Shown in pieces: positions 62,907 to 64,000 of a stretch of DNA of 64,000 bases. Numbering within the stretch: position 1 is the first letter of the stretch; each line of letters begins with the position of its first letter. The notes below the pieces were generated by a model that saw nothing but the letters and a program-made list of their open reading frames with translations, did not search any database and had not been told where the DNA came from. The position numbers and the translations under genes were made by a program. This stretch comes from Flagellimonas sp. S3867. GTDB taxonomy: Bacteria; Bacteroidota; Bacteroidia; Flavobacteriales; Flavobacteriaceae. The DNA lies in assembly GCF_014698935.1 (NCBI RefSeq), contig NZ_JACVMN010000002.1, forward strand, positions 124,001 through 188,000, read 5' to 3'.

Positions 62907-64000
62907 ATGAGCACTTACGATAAAAGTATGGCCCTTACCGGGCAACCTCCCAAAATATTGAGTCGAAACCAAAAGATGGCTACCCTCTTGGGCATGTTCG
63001 GATTGGCAATCGTCCTTTTGGCCGCTTTCAATGTCAGTTTTCCGAACAAAGGATTATGGCTGACCATTTCATTGTTGTCCATTACCCTGGGAACTATTTG
63101 GTTTTCATGGGATGCCTATTCCCAAAAATTACCAGGGATAAAAAATGATGGTGTTTGGTTCAAATCCATATCCAGTAAAGGATTTTGGGGATGGATAGCC
63201 GGAATTGCATTGACCGGGTTTTACATCATATTATATTTCTATCCTGAATACCTTGGTTTGGTCAAGGGCGGAGAAAACAAGGGCGTTATTGCTTTGTTCG
63301 ACCCTCTGAGTAAAATATTAAGTGGTAACGCAGCAAGCCAATGGTTTGTATATGGAACACTTTATACGGTGGCCATTTTCGCTTTCGGTATAAAATTCAT
63401 CTGGAAATACCGTCACAATCGTTATGAACGCCTTCGAACCATAAGCGTGATGTTTTTCCAAACTGCTTTTGCATTTATTATCCCAGAATTGATGGCGCGT
63501 TTAAATGGCGATAAAATTCTGAATGGCGGAAGTCTTCCCTATTACGATCTTAAAAATGTATGGCCCTTGAATTACTATAACTTTGAAGGTTATCGCATAA
63601 AAGCATTCTTAAGTTCGGGGGATATTGGCCTTGCACTATTAATTTTTGGAATCTTATCCGTATTTGTTATCACTCCCATCTTAACCTATAAATATGGAAA
63701 AAGATGGTACTGCTCTTGGGTATGTGGTTGTGGTGGATTGGCCGAAACTGCCGGAGATTCATTTAGACACCTAAGTGACAAAACGGTTAAGGCTTGGAAT
63801 GTTGAGCGCTGGGTAGTGCATAGCGTGGTAGTTTTTGTAACCTTGATGACCACGGCTGTTATCTACTCTTATTTAGGAACCGACACTAGCAAATATTGGT
63901 TGACCAAAAGTTCCTTTTTAATCGGAGTTACCGTTCTATTGACCTTGGTTTTTGGTTGGGTAATGTTGTTCAAGCGCCAGCAACTGCAAAAAGATGCGCA
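62907..64000 (+). CDS. membrane iron-sulfur protein (3' end beyond window)
   Basis: ATG at 62907, open to base 64000 (364 complete codons), so truncated by the window. Predicted helices near residues 27-46, 52-68, 95-115, 140-165 and more follow, with the cluster motif W-Y-C-S-W-V-C-G-C-G near 270, resembling the membrane 4Fe-4S ferredoxins of the NosR/NapH type. It starts 14 bp after the oxidoreductase stop and probably passes electrons to or from it. The exact family cannot be settled without the C-terminus. Confidence 0.85.
   Translation, partial: MSTYDKSMALTGQPPKILSRNQKMATLLGMFGLAIVLLAAFNVSFPNKGLWLTISLLSITLGTIWFSWDAYSQKLPGIKNDGVWFKSISSKGFWGWIAGIALTGFYIILYFYPEYLGLVKGGENKGVIALFDPLSKILSGNAASQWFVYGTLYTVAIFAFGIKFIWKYRHNRYERLRTISVMFFQTAFAFIIPELMARLNGDKILNGGSLPYYDLKNVWPLNYYNFEGYRIKAFLSSGDIGLALLIFGILSVFVITPILTYKYGKRWYCSWVCGCGGLAETAGDSFRHLSDKTVKAWNVERWVVHSVVVFVTLMTTAVIYSYLGTDTSKYWLTKSSFLIGVTVLLTLVFGWVMLFKRQQLQKDA

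Noticed and set aside
62907..64000. Calling the last gene NosR or NapH
   Set aside because: The cluster motif is W-Y-C-S-W-V-C-G-C-G and no nos/nap genes are near; only the broader membrane 4Fe-4S class is safe.

Overview
The window is a chromosomal segment of an AT-rich member of the Bacteroidota, most likely a marine Flavobacteriaceae. The evidence is the run of family-typical genes: a purH-mreBCD-PBP2-rodA cell-shape cluster, an HYC_CC_PP protein, a GYDIA-type GHMP kinase beside a class II HMG-CoA reductase, a large S41 C-terminal protease and TonB receptors with a carboxypeptidase-like N-terminal domain. Shine-Dalgarno sites are largely absent, and several promoters fit the Bacteroidota form TTTG - about 19-20 bp - TAnnTTTG. 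I see no insertion sequence, prophage, CRISPR array, rRNA or integrase. One tRNA (Phe, GAA) is present.

Layout. 1-1260 is the 3' part of a GH29 alpha-L-fucosidase. 1290-7241 (minus) is a heavy-metal handling operon: HYC_CC_PP protein, TonB receptor, secreted HMA protein, HMA-MauE membrane protein, outer-membrane protein and DUF3179 lipoprotein. Four of its six products carry a vicinal Cys-Cys pair. 7384-15125 (plus) holds a GAF/fRMsr-like protein, purH and the cell-shape genes. 15122-31820 is mostly housekeeping: nuclease, DEAD helicase, S41 protease, surE-lpxB-NlpC/P60-comEC, a POT transporter, a DPP-IV-like peptidase and mevalonate-pathway genes. 31866-39703 (minus) is an envelope operon running coaX, outer-membrane protein, TPR protein, LptC, small membrane protein, CNNM/CBS protein and PpiD-like isomerase.

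39947-47482 (minus) is the most unusual part. Seven genes encode a PQQ-type dehydrogenase/cytochrome c lipoprotein, a secreted amidohydrolase, a BASS-family transporter, a secreted RraA-like protein, a Tat-exported RidA, a Tat-exported SelA/DgaE-like PLP enzyme and a RidA lipoprotein. Six of the seven carry export signals, so the set reads as a catabolic pathway built outside the cytoplasm. By analogy with amidohydrolase/DgaE/aldolase cassettes it would deacylate and deaminate an amino-sugar-acid-like or amino-acid-like substrate, and the BASS protein would import the keto acid.

47864-52107 holds a CBM9-like lipoprotein, small ORFs, GAPDH and a GH32 enzyme. 52280-56338 (plus) is an arsenosugar-type cluster of overlapping genes (TIGR04282 transferase, purine nucleoside phosphorylase, ArsM, DUF547, TIGR04283 transferase), with no radical SAM ArsS inside the window. 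56341-61307 (minus) encodes an apparently inactive LysM/amidase-fold protein, a short BamA-like barrel, a GH113 enzyme, an outer-membrane protein and a second DUF547 protein. The window ends with an FAD/NAD oxidoreductase and a truncated membrane iron-sulfur protein (61543-64000).
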